Assembly: GCF_003573695.1 (NCBI RefSeq)
Contig: NC_039365.1
Coordinates: forward strand, 84,857,089-84,921,088
Length of the DNA stretch: 64,000 bases
Direction of reading: 5' to 3'
Source of the DNA: Papaver somniferum
Lineage: Eukaryota; Streptophyta; Magnoliopsida; Ranunculales; Papaveraceae
The notes below the pieces were generated by a model, which was not told where the DNA came from, made no database searches, and saw only the letters and a program-made list of their open reading frames with translations. A program made the translations under genes and the position numbers. This document shows positions 33,404-46,298 of this stretch, piece by piece (the first letter of the stretch is position 1; each line of letters begins with the position of its first letter).

Positions 33404-34406
33404 CCAACTCTCTTCTCCCTGAACTTCAAATTCAACCGCAAAACCCTTCTACTTGGTTCTCATCAGCCAACACCTGCGTTTCTACTTCTATTCTCGCTCT
33501 GCCATGCAAACGTCAGTCCATACACTCCATCGTCTCCTGCGGCGTCTTTGTAATGTAATTATCAGCAACACCCATATCATTTCTCGTTAGCTGGTCCTCC
33601 TTCATTCGCAACTGCAAGTACTGATGTTGTTGGAAGAACCGTTCGAATGATCCTATGCCTGAAATCCAACTTCAGACTCTAACTAACCCCCAAATTCCAT
33701 TGTCCAATGTATTCTCCAGCTTTTATCGACAATCAATCATCATTTTAGACCAAACCCGCCCACTGTAGCGAGTTACTCCAGCCAACACCGATCCAGTTAA
33801 GTGCACCATTAATCAACACCCACTTCCATCGAATTCTTCCACCATCTGCATCTCAGGAACTCTTGCCAACTGGTTTCAGCGTCGTGAATTTGATAGTCAC
33901 AACAAATGGGAAAGAGAGCTCAAGACATAAACAACAACAACTTGGAATTCTAGTAAAGAGATGCACAAGTTTGGAGTATAAATGGACACGTCGTCCACTA
34001 TGTCTCTCAACCCCAAATCATGTTCACGTTCCTGAGTCAACAAAGTGATTCTTGAGTCCACCCTCTTTTGCGGTGAGTGGGTTTTTGTGGTGCTCGAATA
34101 GAGCATGATTTATAAGGGTTGATACCAGGATTATTGGGGCTGATACCATTCAGCCGATCCAACGGCCAAAATCGTTTAAGATCTTGAGATGGTATCAGCC
34201 CTTAGTAATCTGGTATCAGCCTTTATAAATCATGGAATAGAGAAGTAGCACGACAACCATAATTGACTCCTTTAGTGTTTTTAGTTGCAGTTTGGTGATT
34301 TTTTTCAGTACTTTCCACAAAAGCACTAAAATAGTGTTGTTAGCCAAAATATCGAGTCCTAGATAATATAAATAGGGTATAAAATGTAGCGCTTACGTGC
34401 GTATCA

Positions 34407-36121
34407 ACACCCCCACACTTATATTTTGCTAGTCTCGGAAAAAACAAGAAAAATGTACCCGCTCTACAGCTGGATATTGAGAGACGCCTACTAAACAGCT
34501 AGACGGAACCACTAAACAGCAGTTGAGAATTATCTGCTAAACAACGAGACGGATCCACTAAACAGTAGATAAAGATGTTTGTTAAACAGCTAGACAGAAA
34601 GACCTGCTAAACATCTGATCATTTTTTTTATTGTTATTTTATTTTTATGTAGACCCGCTAAACAGCTGGTTATTTTTTTATTTTTATTTTTAGACCCGCT
34701 CAACAGCTGGTCATATTATTCAAATATATATATATTTTAATAAAAATTCCTAAAAAAAGTGTCACTCCACCACACTTAAACATTACATTGTTCTCAATGT
34801 AATTGAGTCACCCAACGTAAAAATTAAGATGGAAAATCCAAGCAAAGAAATAAAAGATAGAGGAAAGAAAACAAATCTGACGGGTTGACTCCCATGAAGC
34901 GAAATCGTATGGGTTGACTCCCATAAAGCATGATCTTTGTACCGTTGGTTGCGCATGCAAGGAATCTCAAATAAGGTGATGAGACATTAACGTAACCTGC
35001 AAAGCATATATATAAAGCCTGAAAATTGGGGATCAATCCAACAAATCAAGTCAGCTGTGAATATGAACCTGCAAACACTATAAACCTCCAAAAAGATGTG
35101 TAAATTCATTCCCAATAGAAAATAGTCCTTAGTCGAGATAAGTAAATCACTCACATGGACAACAAACATAAGATGTATATTATTTTCTATTCGGGAAGCA
35201 CACTCTAAATCAGGTTCTAAATCAGCTGAAATACATTCGATCGACATATTATCTTCACTAGAAATCATAGGAAGCAATGTATTACAATGCAAAAAGGTAC
35301 CTGATTATCAAACTCAGCACAATTGTTTAAACCTGTATCTAATGGTTCAAGTTTATGAAAATCAGTAACCCTTAAATCTGGTTTTAATTCCGCGGAAATA
35401 ACTTCCATAGTTGAGTTACCTTGATTAACCATTGGAGGACACAATGCATTGACAATATCAATAGGCATAGGGTCATCAGAATCAGCAGAATGAGAAATGC
35501 AAACAGATAAAGGTTCAAATTTATCAGTGCAAGTTACCTGACCAGTATCAATCGGATCCACATTCACACGTGTATTCGTAGAATCACTAGATGGATCAGC
35601 GGAACATGGGATCAATGGGGTAAAAATATCATGAATAATCGAGAATCTCACTATTCAAGTGACTAGAAGGTATCTCATGAACATCTACTGTCTCTAAGTC
35701 GTTAGACTCAACAATATATGTTCTGTATAAACAAGTTCCTCTAAATCATCATCATCTACATATAACTCTTGGCATGCTAGACCTCTTAACCTTTTCTCCA
35801 AACTAAGCGGTGTATGTTTGTAATACTTCTCATATATCGTTATAGGAGATTCTTCGCTTATCATATGTGGAGAAAGAACTTCCTTATGCCGTGATCAACG
35901 CATATATTCTCCAAGTGTCATCTTAGATGACGTCTCCTGAGAAGCACTCATCATCCTCAAAAAGGCATCTGAAATCAATTTTTAAAACACAAACAAGTCA
36001 AATGAAAAAATAAATCCTAAAATAAAAAAAATAATGTACAAAAAAAAACTTAACTATTTACAAAATCAAAAATACTAGTTACAATATTCCGCAACCGCTC
36101 CCCGACAGCGGCGCCAAAAAT
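34407..36121 (-). pseudogene. Element H interior with acidic unknown ORF
   Basis: Minus-strand frames 35651-35265 and 35292-34987 encode an acidic Ser/Asp-rich sequence. An upstream piece at about 35960-35700 contains KYYKHTPLSLEKRLRGLAC. Stops and frame changes break it. No gag, protease, reverse transcriptase or integrase motif was seen. Its layout resembles the single long ORF of element D, but I cannot show homology by eye. Confidence 0.5.
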
Positions 36122-36896
36122 TGATAAGATTCTGGGAATACTTATATAATAACCGCAATCACACGGTGTCTAACTAGTAGACAGGGAAAAGTACGAGTGG
36201 AACCTACAAGGAGCGGTGGAAATACTGTAATCAATATCTCTAATCGACTACCAATAATGATGTTTTTGGATTTTTATAAAAGAATTAAAAAACGAAGAAA
36301 ATAAACTAAATCCAAAGGAAATATCGGTAACCTGGGATGTGAAGTGTTAAGGATCCGGGAATCTATTGTAGGCAAAAAAAATAATCGTGTTCAATCACAA
36401 AGGGTCTCAAATATACTCATGTAGAGCAGGAAACCTAACTACTCATACATTGCATTTACGAATTGTCGACAAGAATCATCAAAAATGAATTATTTGTTCT
36501 CACGTAAAAGTAGAATTTCTAAGCACTAATCATACATGGCATGAAGAGACAAGGAATATTCATAATTCAATTATTGCTTAGGTTCAATGAGTTTTTCTAC
36601 TAATCTAATAATGAATTGTACATGGCATAGCACATGAAAAATCTAGCTAGAAAATAAACATTGATAGAAAGACAAAATTATTAAAATTTAGTTCAGTTGG
36701 TAGAAAACCCTTGTTCATGAAAACAAATAAATCCTACAAATTCATCCTTTCACCCTAACATGGAATTAGCTAGCCATGGCTTTCTTCTAAACCATAAATA
36801 AATATGAATAAATCCTAGATAATTGAAATCAAAAACGAGAGAAATACAAAATGGGAGAAATAAAACTCAAACCTTAGTCTTCTCTTCTCTTGCGAC

Positions 36897-37139
36897 GGTG
36901 CGGCTACAATGTGGTCGGGCTACATACTTTAAGTATGTGACCCCTCTTACTTTTGTGACACCTATTATAAAGAAGAAAATAAAGTCTTAAAACAGTTAAA
37001 TACCAGAAAGTGTAACTAATTCTTTTTCTCAACTCCCTACTTTTTCTCAAAAAATGAAATGTTTACAGGGATTTGGAGGGGACAAGTTTTTAGTTGTAAC
37101 AGGGGCCACATACTTCCGACCACATCATATCCTTGGCCC
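36897..37139. mobile_element. 243 bp MITE with 9 bp target duplication
   Basis: TCTTGCGAC flanks it exactly (36888-36896, 37140-37148). The ends share GATGTGGTCGG and TATGTG.CCCC in inverted orientation near both termini. The 9 bp duplication suggests a Mutator-type element. It lies inside the H 5' LTR. Confidence 0.75.
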
Positions 37140-37896
37140 TCTTGCGACTCTCTCTCTAGAACGGCCTTGTAGCCACAACCAGCTTCCTTCTGTGCTTCTC
37201 TTCAGTTCAATATATAGGCCACCTTCCAAAGACTCCCGATCGAACCATATAGTTCCAAGGCCCAATCCAATGAACATCGCCTGACTTCCAAGTTCAGACC
37301 CATTACGACCATCTCCACCCGACCATGTATTCCTGACTTATTCCACCGGTATCACAGCTCAACCAAACCAACTCCTTTCTGTACTCCTACCATTCCTTCA
37401 TAAATCGAACACAACAAACTCCCCTTATGCATCTCGTCCGCCAATTATTCACTCGAGCACAAACCCATCCAGCAAACACGTAACAGTTTGAAGCAAAGCT
37501 TGCTTCCATATCCGTTCATGACTGAAATATGCGAGTATTGACACCATCTTCTTCTCGGCTAAATACCACCATCAACTGAAGTATATCTCCGAGTTCCCAT
37601 TGCAGTTGCAGCAAACCCAAATTCTATACATGTTTCTGTTGTACGAACAGTCACCACCAATTCGAAAATCATCTCCAGTCATCTTTAACTTCGCTGGCGT
37701 ACAAGCTATTTTCAACTGAAAATCCTTGTCTCGTTGCCATCTCAGCCACAACACCACCAAAGTCCAGCCCAATTTCCAGTATCCTAATTTCCAAATCCAA
37801 GTCGTCACCAGAGTCCGGCAACTATACGTCCAACTTTCTTCTCCCTGAACTTCAAATCGAACCACAAGACCCTTCTACTCGGTTCTCATCAGCCAA

Positions 37897-39406
37897 TGAT
37901 AGACACATTTTTGTGTCTAATTTGATCTCAATACTATATATTGTTGGCACTCGATTTTGTACTAATTTTGGTATTTTATGTGTTTGTGGGCATTTTTGGG
38001 AAATAAACATTTTTGGAAAATTTGGCTCGAAAAGTTGATTTTGGCACCCGGAGGGCGCATGTTATTTGGACTCTCAACTTTGGATAAGGGGCAACCCAAT
38101 TTCTATGGGGCATCCAGTGCTACTCGCACCCCACACCTGGATAAGGGGACGCCACTTCTTCTTCACAAGAAACAGAAAAGTGGCGGGAGTTTATCAGTTC
38201 AAAAATTTATTGCCGCGTAACTTCTGGCAGAAAATTTGGAGGGGATTTATTGAGATTCAGTGACCGGATTTAATTGGTATCACTCTGTTTCGATTAAACA
38301 AGGACGGTAATGTGTTTTGTTTCATCAAAAAGGGTTAAATTATCGGCTTGATGTAAAACAGGGTCCACAAGAATATCGGGTCTTCAATTCTGTTTTCCGG
38401 TGTTTAATGTGATATATACGGTGAACGAACTGAGTAATTCTCTAACTGAACGTGAACATAGCATGTTGGGTGTGTGTTGACATCAGCAGACACTTGAAGA
38501 AGGAATAAAATCTTCGTAGAGCAGGAAATTATCCCCTGGAGAATAAAAACAATAATGGAGAAGATACGGGAATTAAACTCGAGTTATGTTGATCCTGTGA
38601 GTATATATAGGGTGCTGGGGACTCAGAGAAGGGGATAGAGAGATAGGGGTTAGAAGATAGAGCAACAGAGGGAGTAATCACGAGTTGCAGGGAGAAGTTT
38701 CTGCTGCTGCAGAAAAGATGAACATGAAGAACATTATGCTGCCAAGAACGGTCGCTGTTTAGTGTCGTATATTTCAAGTTCTGTAAGAGTCCGTTAGTAA
38801 CGCATATCTTCATTTCGTAACACCTCCTTTGTTAACAACGAGTTCATAATGCCTTAGCATCGTTGCAAATTCACTGCTTTTATTATTTTCTCCATTTTTC
38901 ACCATTGTAAGCACTTTTTGAGCAATAAAAAAATCTTTTGAGAGTGTCTACAATATGAGAGCTAAACCCCAACACTGGGACAATGGAGGAAGCTGGATTT
39001 CACCCTTGTGGTAATTTATTTAATTCTTTATTTAATTTTTGCACCGATTTTAAATGATTTATGATTTCTATTAATCAATTGTTATCTTGTTTGATAGTGT
39101 ATGCTTAGTCTTATGTGCTTTTGATACACTATGCTTGTAATTTACAATTGATGTTTTACGAAATCTATTTTGGCAAAGAATAGAGTTAATATTTCTTTTG
39201 TTTTGAGCTATAATCGCCTAGGATTAATTTCTGAACCACTTGAATATGAAAAACAGTGAAATCCCGAGTCCCAGTGAATTCTTTATCCCGTGACATATTT
39301 TTTACATATTTTTCTCTTTTAGTATTTTTTATATTTAATCCTAGAAATCAATCTTCACAAGTCCGAGTGAACGACACTCTATTTACCACTATCTAAAATT
39401 TGATCA
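37897..39406 (+). repeat. Element D 5' LTR
   Basis: A TATA-like GTATATATAGGG lies at about 38600, a plausible start for the element transcript. The family motif lies at about 38960. Confidence 0.85.
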
Positions 39407-40460
39407 ATTTTTGGCGCCGCCGACGCGGATTTGTTTATAGATTTGTTTTTAGGTATTATTTTATTTGTTCTTTTTTACGCGTTTTGGTATTTTTGTTTGC
39501 TTTCAGATTTGGAGCTAAGCTAAAGGAGAAAGAGAAAGTGCTGAAAAGAAAGGAAAAGCCCAAAAAGGAAAGAAAAGAGAAATCCAAAAGGAGTGAAGAA
39601 GAAGATTTTGTAAATAATTTTATTTTTATTTTTTTAGAAACTGTAATTAAGGTTTTTATTTTTGTAATATTTTATTTTTGGACATTTTTTCTTCTTCTTT
39701 TCTTTTGGACATTGAACATTGGACTTTATTTTTAAAACCCTACGGAAGGGTAGTTTTAAATAGACTGTTTGCAGAGAATGACGTCGATTACGATATCGCC
39801 TCGGTCCCTCGGGTTCGTACATTACATAGGAGTCGTGGCCCGAGACGACTTCAACGGTTCATCCCCCGTCTGGAACGGGAGGTAAGAATTCGAAACACCC
39901 GCGAATCCCCTGTCAGCGGGTTTATTGGATGATTTCGTATGCATATAAGTTGAGGACCTGAAATCGGATTTAATTTTCTAGTAAATGGCAAGGCCTTGCC
40001 AAATCAAGATAAGGACTCGGATTTCATCTCCGTTTCCTTCTTGCCCGCCTTAGGAACACGTAACCTACGTGAACCTAAGCCTTAAAATTTGGACTAGAAC
40101 GAGACGATAGGGTAACGAGCTTATTTGGAAAGTCGTTCGAAAAATATTGTTTACTATTTTGAGCATACTTTGAAGTTCATGATGGTTACTGTGAGTTGAA
40201 TACGCCGCCTTGTAACGCCGGTGAGGCCTTGGGTATCAAAGCTCCACTGAGCTTCCCTCGTCTCTATTCAACTTACTTTAACTCGGATTGATTCCAGAGA
40301 GGTTTGCCCAGATTGTAACGAATTCCTTTTCGAAAGAATAGAAGCTAGTCTAGAAACAATCTAAGTGGAGCCATCATGCTTTTTGTTTGCTAGATAAAAT
40401 AGGCTTGTTGTGGTCGAGTCAGCCTTGTTTGTGCTTGTTTAGAATTCCCTTGCAGTTAGG

Positions 40461-42227
40461 ATGTCGAACTGGTATAGCCAATACAATGATTATCCAACTG
40501 AGAAATATGGACATTACTCTTTCTATGATCATAGTGTGAATAGTGGCTAGGCACGCCAACCTTTTCAAGGTTTTGGGTCATACCATGGTGAGCCCAATTA
40601 CTATCCACACACGCACCGGTCATACGGGCAAGAAGATTATAATACTAGTTCTTCATCTTTAGAGGATACAATCAAAATATTGAAAAGTAGTCATTTTTAT
40701 GATCCTTCAGTTCCTATTCCTTCTCTAGAAGAGTCTCTCAGGAATTTAACTGAGTCATCACGTAAGTTAGCTGAATCGACATACAAGTTAGATGAGGTGA
40801 ACAACGTAGTTATGGACGAAAGAACTGCAACAACGACTGAATCTTCTTTGGAAGATATCCTCAATAGGTTAAGTGAAAACTTAGATCCAACACTTAGGGA
40901 GCTTTCTTTAGAAGAGACCCTTGAGAGGATAGTTGCGTCGACACGTAGACTTGAGTTAGAGACGAACAAAAGTATTGCTCGAAATGACTTGAATTTCCAA
41001 TATAGTGTATCCAATAATACTCTTGAAAATGAGGATAGTTATTTTCATAATCAAGATATCGAGGTTAGAATTGGTGACACTCCTTGTGTAGATGAGATTA
41101 AACCATTTCCATGTTATGATAATGATGAGTATGATGTGGACAATGTTGATGAAGAATCTGAAGTATTTAGGCATGGTGATCAGGAATTTGTTATTCCTAT
41201 TGAGCTTGATAATGATAATGATATTTCTGGTTCAAATCCCCATAATTTTAATTATTATCCACCTATTCAAAAGGACGGGGATTTGACTAGAGATAATACC
41301 GTTTTAGACGAAGTTGTACTTCCTTTTGATTACGAAGCCAATGATGGTTTAGAGGAACGAGTTTATTTTGAGTCTAGCGATTTAGAAACAACAGTCTTAG
41401 ACAAAGAAAGTGAACTCGTAAAAATTAGTGAGGATGCACCTGATTACAACTTAGAAGAATCAATTGACCATTTTCAGGAATCTAATGATTTAGAAATTAG
41501 GGAAAATGTGACTAGTCTACCTAGAGACACTGAAAACTCTAAGTTTGAGGATGATTATCACTTTCTTGGTGCCTTACCTTTAACTCTTAGAAAGTTCCCT
41601 CGTGTAGGACTTGACATTTGTGCCTCAACCATCTTACAAGATTATCTTCATACACTTTTTCCTGAACCTATTTGTGTCCATAAGAGAGCTTAGTTGTTAG
41701 AAACCCATCCTCTGGTTGATGTGGTTAACCCCGGCTATGATACCAAGATTGACTTTGTTTTCCCACCAAAAACTTTTCTTCCAATTGTGGGAACATATGA
41801 TTTTCAGATGTTTCGGTTATTAAGTTTTGAGACTAAACCTAATTACTTTAGGAAAATAGGGTCGACACATTTTCTTAAGGAAGACCACCTCTTTCATTGT
41901 GGTCAGCTGTGTGAGTCAAATCTGATTAACTTAGAGGATCCCCAATTATTCAGGCTTTTGTTATGCGCTTCTAAGTTCTTAGTTGAGTATTTCCAGACTC
42001 TTCAGCCTGATCTTCAGAATGCCTTTAAGGAAATCCAACCGATGAAATCTTTTTATTTAGACCCTTTTATAGAGCATGAACCTGAACCACAACTAGATGT
42101 AGTTGTCTTAAACAAGGTTATGTTCGATGTCTTCTTGGATTGTTGTAGTTTCCTCTTGTGGTTAGCACTTTTTGATCCAGATGACCCACAGTTATTCCGG
42201 CTACTGCTTTATGATTCTATGAGGTGA
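40461..42227 (+). pseudogene. Long ORF of element D, function unknown
   Basis: One frame of 588 codons starts with ATG at 40461 and ends at 42227, broken only by TAG near 40548 and at 41691. The N-terminus is Tyr/Asn/Ser-rich. Residues about 60-170 contain four imperfect repeats of SLEE.L..L..S.RKL, likely to form a coiled coil. The middle is strongly acidic. The C-terminal part contains DPQLFRLLL-type segments three times, one of them shared with element B. I recognise no gag, protease, reverse transcriptase, integrase or envelope motif. It sits where gag-pol would be, so it may be a replaced or heavily diverged structural protein. The near-open frame suggests selection until recently. Confidence 0.7.
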
Positions 42228-43367
42228 TTAATTCCTTCCGATGTCTGGCTGAAGACTTTAAACTTAGCACTTCTTGGGAGGTAACCCAATCTCATGCAAC
42301 ACGGTAATATATGTCCTTAACTCTTTTGCTTCGAGTGGTAAGAGTTTCTCCTTGTTCATGCTTTTAATTTTATCTTTAGAACATTGAGTACAATGTTAGA
42401 TTTAAGTATGGGGGTATGGGAGAAACTTTTTAGTTGCAATAAATAAACTCCAAAGCCTAGAAATTTATGTTTATTAAGGTTGGCACTAACCAATCTAAGT
42501 GGATGGGAACATCTTGGTTATAGGAGTTGAGGAACCAATCTGATTAGATGGAAACATCTAAAGAGTCTATTCATAAAGACACAGAGCTCAGGTGTTAGAA
42601 TTAAAAAAAACATGGTAGTTTCGCCATATCTCGTTGAATCCTAATCCTTTTGTTTTTATTTTTTAAGTGATTTGGTGGGGCACACGATTCAAGTTATTAA
42701 CATTGTTAGGGTGAAATAGAGTGATTGAGATACCACAAAAAAAATAAAAAAAATTGAGACCAAACCATCAGACCAACCGGAATAAATTCAATAAGTCGAC
42801 CGCTGGTGCCCTTGTATATGCCAGTCGTGTTGACCTAGAGTTAGGTTTATCGACCAACGGTTCCCTTGTATTTGCCAGTTGTGTTGATATTAGTCAGACC
42901 GGTATCTCAGTCCATTAGGATAGGTTCATCTTGGCAGAGGCCTTCAGACAGATATGGGAAACACCGTTCACTTTAAACCATCTATTTTTTCTCTTTATCC
43001 ATCTTTTTAATCTTTCCATGTGATTGGTTGACTCCGGTTATGATGTCTAGAAACTATCTGAGTAGAGCTCTGTCACTTATATATGAATTATAGTATGCTG
43101 AGTGCAAACTCGTGTACAACAATTGGAATTTCGCATCAGGGTACTTCCTCCTATAGTCAATGTTTGTATGCCAACTAAGGAAATTCTTTAGTGCCATCCA
43201 AGGTTCTGCATAGATAGCTAGGGTCTAAAGTAATAGTTTTGTGGGTACACCTCTGGTAAACCCTCCCGAGACTATATCTCGGTCACTAGGGCCACCTAGT
43301 GAGTTTGATTTTTCTTTTCTAGAATAAATTTGCTCGAGGACTAGCAAATAATAAGTTTGGGGGTATT
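42228..43367 (+). other. Element D 3' untranslated region
   Basis: Non-coding, colinear with the B 3' region (28360-29634), including CATCAGGGTACTTCCTCCT and the terminal polypurine tract. The stretch 39430-40460 upstream of the ORF is likewise a non-coding leader, with CT- and GA-rich runs. Confidence 0.7.
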
Positions 43368-44853
43368 TGATAGACATATTTGATCTCAATACTATATATT
43401 GTTGGCACTCCATTTTGTACTAATTTTGGTATTTTATGTGTTTGTAAGCATTTTTGGGAAATAAAAATTTTTGGGAAATTCGGCTCGAAAAGTTGATTTT
43501 GGCACCCGGAGAACGCATGTTATTTGGACTCTCAACTTTGGATAAGGGGCAACCAAATTTCTATGGGGCATCCAGTGCTACTCCCACCCCACACCTGGAT
43601 AGGGGGACGCCACTTCATCTTCACAAGAAACAGAAAAGTGGCGGGAGTTTATCAGTCCAAAAATTTATTGCCGCGTAACTTCTGGCAGAGAATTTGGAGA
43701 GGATTTATTGAGATTCAGTGACCGGATTTAATTGATGTCACTCTGTTTCGATTAAACAGGGACGGTAATGTGTTTTGTTTCGTCAAAAAAGGGCTAGATT
43801 ATCGTCTTGATGTAAAACAAGGTCCACAAGAATATCGGGTCTTCAATTCTGTTTTCCGGTGTTTATTGTGATATATACGGTGGATGAACTGAGTAATTCT
43901 CTAACTGAACGTGAACATAGCATGTTGGGTGTGTGTTGACATCAGCAGACACTTGAAGAAGGAATAAAATCTTCGTAGAGCAGGAAATTATCCCCTGGAG
44001 AATAAAAACAATAATGGAGAAGATACGGGAATTAAACTCGAGTTATGTTGATCCTGTGAGTATATATAGGGTGCTGGGGACTCAGAGAAGGGGATAGAGA
44101 GATAGGGGTTAGAAGATAGAGCAACAGAGGGAGTAATCACGAGTTGCAGGGAGAAGTTTCTGCTGCTGCAGAAAAGATGAACATGAAGAACATTATGCTG
44201 CCAAGAACGGTCGCTGTTTAGTGTCGTATATTTCGAGTTCTGTAACAGTCCGTTAGTAACGCATATCTTCATTTCGCAACACCTCCTTTGTTAACAACGA
44301 GTTTGTAACGCCTTAGCATCGTTGAAAATTCGCTGCTTTTATTATTTTCTCCATTTTTCACCATTGTAAGCACTTTTTGAGCAATAAAAAAAATCTTTTG
44401 AGAGTGAGCTAAATCCCAACACTGGGACAATGGAGGAAGCTGGATTTCACCCTTGGGGTAATTTATTTAATTCTTTATTTACTTTTTGCACCGATTTCAA
44501 ATGATTTATGATTTCTATTAATCAATTGTTATCTTGTTTGATAGTGTATGCTTAGTCTTATGTGCTTTTGATACACTATGCTTGTAATTTACAATTGATG
44601 TTTTACGAAATCTATTTTGGCAAAGAATAGAGTTAATATTTCTTTTGTTTTGAACTATAATCGTCTAGGATTAATTTCTGAACCACTTGAATATGAAAAA
44701 CAGTGAAATCCCGAGTTCTAGTGAATTCTTCATCCCGTGACATATTTTGTACATATTTTTCTTTTTTAGTATTTTTTATATTTAATCATAGAAATCAATC
44801 TTCACAAGTCCGAGTGAACGATACTCTATTTACCACTATCTAAAATTCGATCA
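43368..44853 (+). repeat. Element D 3' LTR
   Basis: Near copy of 37897-39406. Target duplication GCCAA follows directly. The start shows a 13 bp deletion relative to the 5' copy. Confidence 0.9.
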
Positions 44854-45653
44854 GCCAACACCTACATTTCTACTTCTATTCTCGCTCGGCCATGCAAACG
44901 TCAGTCCGTACACTCCTTCGTCTTCTACGACGTCTTTGTAATATAAATATCAGCAACACCCATTTCATTTCTCGTTAGCTGGTCCTCCTTCATTCGCAAC
45001 TGCAAGTACTGATGCTGTTGGAAGAACTGTTCGAATCCCCTGCCTTAAATCAAACTTCAGACTCTAACTAACCTCCAAATTCCATTATCCAATGGATGCT
45101 CCAGCTTTTATCGACAATCAATCATCATTTTAGACCAAACCCTCTCACTGTAGCGAGTTACTCCAGCCAACACCAATCCAGTTAAGTGCACCATTAATCA
45201 ACACCCACTTCCATCGAATTGTTCCACCATCTGCAGCCCAGGAACTCTTGCCAACTGATTTCAGCGCCGTGAATTTGATAGTCACAACAAATGGGAAAGA
45301 GAGCTCAAGACTTGAGCAATAGCTGCTTGGAATTCCAGTAAAGAGATGCACAAGTGTGGAGTATAAATGGACACGTCATCCACTATGTCTCTCAACCCCA
45401 AATCATGTTCACGTTCCTGAGTCAACAAAGTGATTCTTGAGTCCACCCTCTTTTGAGGTGAGTGGGTTTTTGTGGTGCTCGAATAGAGAAGTAGCACGAC
45501 AACCATAATCGACTCCTTTAGTGTCTTTACATGCAATTTGGTGATTTTTGCCTGTACTTTCTTTAAAAGCACTGAAATAGTGTTGTTAGCCAAAATATCG
45601 AGTCTTAGCTAATATAAATATGGGTATAAAATATAGCGTTTACGTGCTTATCG

Positions 45654-46298
45654 TAATACAAAATTCTTGCAAAGAGATAGGTCATCATCCAAAGTAAAGT
45701 TGAGTTTATCCTTTGAGTATATTGCATTGGGTTCGTAGGGGTTTGGGTGGATATTATTGATGTAGAAGGTGTGATTTTGATTTGGAATGGGTGGTTATTG
45801 GAGGTGGAGTTATTTCAAGTGTAAATAAGTGGTTGAACAACTAGAATCTTCTATAAATCAGTCTTCTAATGAATCTATTTTTTCAAAATTCAAAAAGTAG
45901 CCGGTAGGATGTGCTACAAAATAAAGTTATGGTATTTACGGCTAGGATATGGGTATGTCGACCAAGCCATAAGTAAGTATAAATCTGTAGGTTTTGGAGT
46001 ATGTCAGATTTACGGCTAGGAATCCATGTCGTAGAACTGCGCTTTTACTTTACGTCAGATTTACGGCTTGGATTCCTAACTGTGATACAGACATTCATCC
46101 AGGATATCTAACTGTAACATGGATCCGAATTTTTTTTGGGTTATCGGTGAAAGAAACAGCTAGGTAATTCCCAACTGTTAATGGAACACGGTCTGGTTAA
46201 CCATCTGTTTCGGCCACTACGTCCAGGAGTTTCTAACCGAAACTCTGTGCCATTTTTGTTGACAAATTTATTGGTTGTCAGTGAAAGAAATGTAGGTA
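45654..46298. repeat. Fragment with TTACGGCTAGG hairpin motifs
   Basis: No gene. About 45937-46240 holds several copies of TTACGGCTAGGA or TTACGGCTTGGA with complementary-looking TCCTAACTGT partners. It resembles block A of the 8.5 kb MULE (ACGGTTGGGTT). It may be the residue of a related element cut off by the copia LTR at 46299. Confidence 0.45.

Larger units (their letters stand above)
37897..44853 (+). mobile_element. Element D: complete non-autonomous LTR retrotransposon
   Basis: LTRs at 37897-39406 (1510 bp) and 43368-44853 (1486 bp) begin TGATAGACA and end GATCA. The target duplication is GCCAA (37892-37896, 44854-44858). The primer site TGGCGCCGCCGACGCGGA is at 39412-39429 and a polypurine tract at 43353-43367. 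The LTRs are very similar; the 3' copy lacks 13 bp near its start. The interior carries one long ORF and no polymerase. D sits inside the H 5' LTR. Confidence 0.92.
30766..45653 (-). mobile_element. Element H: minus-strand non-autonomous LTR retrotransposon hosting several insertions
   Basis: On the minus strand: 5' LTR 45653-36122 (about 2.3 kb without inserts), primer site TGGCGCCGCTGTCGGGGA at 36116-36099, an interior of 1.7 kb, a polypurine tract ending at 34407, and a 3' LTR from 34406 to about 30766. The LTRs match over 30766-31657 plus 33404-34406 and over 37149-37891 plus 44859-45653. The 3' LTR lacks its last 600 bp or so. The 5' LTR starts with CG instead of TG. Confidence 0.75.

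Noticed and set aside
38529..38813. 94-codon minus-strand frame, repeated at 43988-44272
   Set aside because: Identical in both D LTRs because the LTRs are near copies; LTR sequence, not a gene.
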